A stretch of 35,779 nucleotides of DNA from an uncultured Spirochaetales bacterium (GTDB lineage Bacteria > Spirochaetota > Spirochaetia > Sphaerochaetales > Sphaerochaetaceae). This document shows, piece by piece, positions 32,313-35,779 of the stretch. Numbering within the stretch: position 1 is the stretch's first letter; each line of letters starts with the position of its first letter. Where the stretch lies: assembly GCA_949297785.1 (NCBI GenBank), contig CASFTW010000018.1:1-35779 (forward strand). The letters are read 5' to 3'. The notes beneath the pieces were generated by a model. That model searched no databases. It had not been told where the DNA came from and worked only from the letters and a program-made list of their open reading frames with translations. The translations under genes were made by a program, and so were the position numbers.

Positions 32313-34390
32313 AACAACATCTGTCCATATGTAGGATACGGCCACACTTTCTCGTCAACGATCAGCTCAAGCCTGTCACTGACACTGCGCACAGCCTGCA
32401 TCTGTGTCAGGATGTATCTTCTTGAGTAATGAGCAAGGTCCGAGCCGTGGAACTCACCGGCAGCCTGCACAGCCTCATCAAGATTATGCGTCTCTTGTGC
32501 AAGCTCATCAAGAAGGCCTGTGATCTGTCTGACAAGACTGACTTCTGATCTGCACTCAAGATCGGGAAGCAGACTCTTCTTTGCCTTCACCGACCGTGCA
32601 AGATTCATCGAATACTCTGAAACGGCGGGAATGATCTGCTTGTTCACCATATCGACAAGGGTGACAGCCTCAATGTGGACAGTCTTTGAATATTCCTCAT
32701 TGAGAATCTCATAGCGGGCATGCATCTCAACGGAGTTGAAGATGTTGAAACTTGCAAACAGATCGATATTCTTCTGAAGCAGGAAAGTATCATAAGCTTC
32801 AGGAGAACTTGAAAGATTGAGAAGACCTCTCTTCTCAGCCTCGCCTATCCACTCAGGAGCATAGTTGTTGCCGTTGAATACGATTCTCTTATGCTCACTG
32901 TATACTCTCTTCACAAGATCCTGCACTGCGCTGTCGAAATCAGAAGCATCCTTGAGCTCTTCATAGAATGCACGCAGTGAATTTGCAACAATTGTGTTGA
33001 GGACAGTATTTGGATCAGCAACCGAGAAAGAGGAGCCCAGCATGCGGAACTCAAACTTGTTTCCGGTGAATGCAAAAGGACTTGTCCTGTTCCTGTCCGT
33101 CGTATCACGCGGGATGGGAGGAAGAACATGGACACCCAGTTTCATCTGTCTCTTTCCCCTGCCGGCAACAGCACTTCCGCTGGCAAGACCTTCCAGTATT
33201 TCGGTAAGCTCGTCACCGAGGAACATTGACACAATCGCAGGAGGTGCCTCAAATCCGCCCAGGCGGTGATCATTGCCTGCGCTGGAGACACTGATTCTCA
33301 AGAGATCCTGATATTCGTCAACTGCCTTTATGACAGCGACAAGGAAAAGAAGGAACTGTGCGTTATCCTTGGGATTGTCGCCAGGTTCAAGCAGATTGCT
33401 GCCGGTGTCGGTTGAAAGCGACCAGTTGTTGTGCTTGCCCGAACCGTTGAACCCGGCAAACGGCTTTTCATGTAAAAGACAGGCAAAACCATGTTTGTCT
33501 GCTATTTTCTTCATCAGCTCCATTGTCAGCTGGTTCTGGTCAACAGCGACATTGGTCGTAGTATAGACAGGTGCAAGCTCATGCTGACAAGGTGCAACTT
33601 CATTGTGACTTGTCTTGGCATATATTCCAAGGCGCCACAATTCATGATCAAGATCCTTCATATAAGCGGACACGCGGGTTCTCAGCGGGCCGAAGTAATG
33701 ATCCTCAAGCTCCTGCCCCTTCGGACTTCTGGCTCCGATGAGTGTGCGTCCGGTATAGATAAGATCCTTGCGCCTTTCATAATCCTTTTTGTCAATCAGG
33801 AAGTATTCCTGCTCAGCACCTACAGTGGTGATGACTCTCTTCACATCAGTCTTGCCGAAAAGATGAAGTATTTTGACAGCTTCCTCACTGAGTGCTTCCA
33901 TACTTCTGAGAAGCGGGGTTTTCTTGTCGAGAACTTCGCCTGAGAATGAGCAGAAAGCTGTGGGGATGCAAAGTGTCTCGTCCTTTATGAACGCATAGCT
34001 TGTAGGATCCCATGCAGTATAGCCGCGGGCTTCAAACGTGGCTCTTATTCCGCCAGAAGGAAAACTTGATGCGTCAGGCTCGCCTTTGATGAGTTCCTTT
34101 CCGCTGAATTCCATTATGATTCTGCCACCGCCGGCGGGGACAATGAAGGCATCATGCTTTTCAGCGGTTATTCCGGTCATCGGCTGGAACCAGTGTGTGT
34201 AATGTGTTGCACCGTTTTCAATCGCCCATACCTTCATGGCGTGAGCGACACTGTTTGCAATGTTCAGGTCAAGATCCTTGCCTTCTCCGACAGTTTTCTT
34301 CAGCTGTCTGTATACATCCTTCGGCAGACGGGATCTCATTTCCTCATCATTGAATACCAGTTCACCGAAATAAGATGTCACATCATCCAT
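32303..34390 (-). CDS. glnN: Glutamine synthetase, type III
   Basis: A 695-residue GSIII, which makes glutamine from glutamate, ammonia and ATP. The size (about 700, against about 450 for GSI) and motifs identify the class: HYTHWFQPMTG at the N-terminus, TSHNEVAPCQHELAPVY, EKPFAGFNGSGKHNNWS and SSAGNDHRLGG. GSIII is found in Bacteroidota, some Firmicutes, cyanobacteria and spirochaetes, and forms a dodecamer. GGGAG lies about nine bases upstream of the ATG. A small palindrome TGCAA-ACAG-TTGCA (34417-34430) sits just upstream and may be regulatory. The stop overlaps the end of the convergent kinase gene by 10 bases. Confidence 0.96.
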   Translation of the reverse strand: MDDVTSYFGELVFNDEEMRSRLPKDVYRQLKKTVGEGKDLDLNIANSVAHAMKVWAIENGATHYTHWFQPMTGITAEKHDAFIVPAGGGRIIMEFSGKELIKGEPDASSFPSGGIRATFEARGYTAWDPTSYAFIKDETLCIPTAFCSFSGEVLDKKTPLLRSMEALSEEAVKILHLFGKTDVKRVITTVGAEQEYFLIDKKDYERRKDLIYTGRTLIGARSPKGQELEDHYFGPLRTRVSAYMKDLDHELWRLGIYAKTSHNEVAPCQHELAPVYTTTNVAVDQNQLTMELMKKIADKHGFACLLHEKPFAGFNGSGKHNNWSLSTDTGSNLLEPGDNPKDNAQFLLFLVAVIKAVDEYQDLLRISVSSAGNDHRLGGFEAPPAIVSMFLGDELTEILEGLASGSAVAGRGKRQMKLGVHVLPPIPRDTTDRNRTSPFAFTGNKFEFRMLGSSFSVADPNTVLNTIVANSLRAFYEELKDASDFDSAVQDLVKRVYSEHKRIVFNGNNYAPEWIGEAEKRGLLNLSSSPEAYDTFLLQKNIDLFASFNIFNSVEMHARYEILNEEYSKTVHIEAVTLVDMVNKQIIPAVSEYSMNLARSVKAKKSLLPDLECRSEVSLVRQITGLLDELAQETHNLDEAVQAAGEFHGSDLAHYSRRYILTQMQAVRSVSDRLELIVDEKVWPYPTYGQMLFYV

Positions 34391-34618
34391 ATTTTCACAC
34401 TCCCAGATTCATATGTTGCAAACAGTTGCATTACTGTTCCACACAATACAGATTAATACAAAGCTACTCTAGCAGATGTTTGAATCTTAGAAAACCGGAA
34501 AGAAGAAAGAAAACATGGTTTTAAACACTGCTATCCACCTGAAACTGAAATTTGCAATTCTATATCATAACCAGACTGTACTGGATCAAATCCGTATTCA
34601 ATGCGCAATATTTTACAA

Positions 34619-34663
34619 AATAATGTTGAAAAACTTTTCAACAAAAAACTTTTCAACATTATT
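34619..34663. repeat. Inverted/direct repeat cluster in the glnN upstream region
   Basis: The 397-base gene-free stretch 34391-34787 holds this cluster, the small palindrome near glnN, and the lipoprotein terminator; I see no gene in it. AATAATGTTGAAAA (34619-34632) is perfectly complementary to TTTTCAACATTATT (34650-34663). A third TTTTCAAC copy (34635-34642) makes an 18-base palindrome, GTTGAAAAACTTTTCAAC, with the left arm and an 11-base direct repeat, ACTTTTCAACA, with the right. Confidence 0.75.
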
Positions 34664-34691
34664 CAAGATTCAGAGAACGGAATTCCCACAT

Positions 34692-34720
34692 AAAAACAGG
34701 AGGAGAAAAAGATCTCCTCC
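34692..34720 (-). terminator. Rho-independent terminator of the lipoprotein gene
   Basis: Read on the minus strand, a perfect 8-base stem GGAGGAGA / TCTCCTCC with a 6-base loop is followed by TGTTTTTA. It lies about 70 bases after the lipoprotein stop. Confidence 0.82.
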
Positions 34721-34787
34721 AGCCTTGGTATTACAAATCAAACTATATAAACAATGATCAATACTTCATCACATGTTTCCTGATATG

Positions 34788-35570
34788 TCACCGAGTATGT
34801 TGAGAATAATTATTCCTCATCTCTCCGGTCACAAGATATGGAACTCCTGCGATTTCGCAAACTATTTCCCCATAACGTTCTTGAGAAGCATAGTCTACTA
34901 CACCATTTGACTCATAGGTGATTTCCAATGCAGAAATACCACTATATGGCTTATTTAATGCCATAGCGAGTTTTCCTGTAAAAGTCTCTGCATCAGAAAA
35001 GGTCTCAGCCTTTGTAACTTCTTCATAGTCTATAGAAACAGTGTATTCTGTATTTTCTCCAATACTTATGTCAGAAAAAACAATTTCTGCTGTCTGTCTT
35101 GCTTTTTGGGTTGAGGTGGACATCAGCTCTCCGATTTCGGCAAAGACTTCATCCATAGTTGAAGGAGTGCCATTTATGGAAACTGTGTTATTTTTATCTT
35201 CATAAGTTGTAATCACTATTACAGTACCTGCAGATAAATCTCCTGCCTTGGTCTGCAATGTAACAGTTGTAATGCTCAGCTTATTTTCAGAATCATATGT
35301 GTCTTTCTGTGATGCAAAGCATATACCATCATTATAATATAAGGTTTCCCTTGAAACCACGGGAACTCCCATTTTGTCAGTAGCACTGTATAAAGAACTG
35401 ATGATCTCATTGATCACTTCTGAATCATCTTCGCTGAGTTCATCAGATGTTTCTGGAACTTCAATATCCTCAACAGGAGATTCATCTACGGGTGTACTGG
35501 GATTGTCATTGCTGCATCCGACAGCGAAGATCAGCAGAATCGCTGACAATAAAACCAAAAGCTTTTTCAT
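34788..35570 (-). CDS. Lipoprotein of unknown function
   Basis: A 260-residue protein with a clear lipoprotein signal peptide (MKKLLVLLSAILLIF, then AVGC with lipidated Cys19) and an acidic Pro/Ser/Glu linker (about 20-50). The rest has alternating beta-strand character (TVTLQTKAG, TVIVITTYEDK, YTVSIDYEEV) and no motif I recognise. A GAGGTG ribosome-binding site precedes the ATG. It ends in its own terminator and appears to be a single-gene unit. It resembles the 480-residue lipoprotein at 15777-17219 in general style (acidic, Thr/Ser/Glu-rich, AT-rich), though I see no clear homology. Confidence 0.75.
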   Translation of the reverse strand: MKKLLVLLSAILLIFAVGCSNDNPSTPVDESPVEDIEVPETSDELSEDDSEVINEIISSLYSATDKMGVPVVSRETLYYNDGICFASQKDTYDSENKLSITTVTLQTKAGDLSAGTVIVITTYEDKNNTVSINGTPSTMDEVFAEIGELMSTSTQKARQTAEIVFSDISIGENTEYTVSIDYEEVTKAETFSDAETFTGKLAMALNKPYSGISALEITYESNGVVDYASQERYGEIVCEIAGVPYLVTGEMRNNYSQHTR

Positions 35571-35724
35571 ACTTTCTCACCTCTTGCTTGTTTTTTGACA
35601 GAGGTGAATTCATCTGTATGTACGCAATAAATCCCCTCTGATCACCTATAAAATAGGCTATTTTTTTCCACGCAAGATTTATCTGTAACTTTTAGAAATT
35701 AGGTATCAGAAATAGGCATGCAGT

Positions 35725-35740
35725 CCGGGAGAAATCCCGG
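35725..35740. other. Short GC-rich hairpin near the window end
   Basis: CCGGGA-GAAA-TCCCGG forms a six-base stem with a GAAA loop. On the plus strand only a loose T-rich stretch (TTCTTTATTTT) follows, and no plus-strand gene precedes it, so its role is unclear. The rest of 35571-35779 shows no gene. Confidence 0.35.
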
Positions 35741-35779
35741 GCTAATTCTTTATTTTCCAAAGGATTCCCTGTTGCACTC

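Noticed and set aside
35646-35668. CCTATAAAATAGG followed by a T-run as a plus-strand terminator
   Set aside because: The stem is short and AT-rich, and no plus-strand gene precedes it; it lies in the upstream region of the minus-strand lipoprotein gene.
1-35779. tRNA, rRNA, CRISPR array or riboswitch
   Set aside because: I looked for cloverleaf-like GC-rich blocks, regularly spaced direct repeats and long structured leaders on both strands and found none convincing; a covariance-model search would be decisive.

Overview
The window looks like chromosomal DNA of a spirochaete, probably a host-associated member of the Sphaerochaeta/Treponema side. This is inferred from a class I lysyl-tRNA synthetase (rare in bacteria but standard in spirochaetes), a type III glutamine synthetase, spirochaete-style secreted proteins and lipoproteins, and an ABC sugar system with no ATPase gene of its own. 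No rRNA, tRNA, CRISPR array or intact insertion sequence was seen.

Layout. (1) 1-195: 3' end of an Rpn-type PD-(D/E)XK nuclease/transposase-like gene. (2) 284-9280, all minus strand: ACT-domain UPF0237 and UPF0210 pair, GPH-type sugar/cation symporter with a PIG-L deacetylase (ATGA overlap), class I lysS, and two half-transporters of a heterodimeric ABC exporter. (3) 9472-11456: a secreted InlB-repeat protein (plus) and a membrane protein (minus), convergent. (4) 11608-15696, plus: tightly coupled phosphofructokinase, degenerate Ppx/GppA-like protein and polyphosphate kinase. (5) 15777-20786: lipoprotein, Gfo/Idh/MocA oxidoreductase, YjdF/DUF2238-like membrane protein and M18 aminopeptidase. 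(6) 20894-32312: a peptidoglycan-sugar salvage locus. (7) 32303-35570: glutamine synthetase III and a lipoprotein.

The salvage locus is the most interesting part. A minus-strand run (RpiR/MurR-like regulator, NamZ, NagZ, GNAT, MurQ, LplA-type binding protein, two LplB/LplC-type permeases, alpha/beta hydrolase) is flanked by two outer plus-strand kinases: AnmK at the left end, and a BadF/BcrA-type kinase resembling MurK that is divergent from the regulator. NamZ and NagZ have no signal peptide, so the inferred route is: ABC import of cell-wall di- or oligosaccharides, cytoplasmic cleavage to MurNAc, GlcNAc and anhydroMurNAc, phosphorylation by the two kinases, and MurQ conversion of MurNAc-6-phosphate to GlcNAc-6-phosphate plus lactate. 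No MurP phosphotransferase is present. The transporter's specificity is inferred from context only.

Two regulatory patterns tie the locus together. Four genes (murR-like, murK-like, murQ, anmK) have a sigma70-like -10 element ending exactly six bases before the ATG, which predicts leaderless mRNAs. A nearly identical 15-base palindrome (TGAAAAAAATTTTCA / AGAAAATAATTTTCA) lies upstream of murQ and in the regulator/kinase intergenic region, a good candidate operator. The locus also looks more AT-rich than its flanks and its two outer kinase genes overlap their convergent neighbours by 17 and 10 bases, so it may be an acquired, compacted module.
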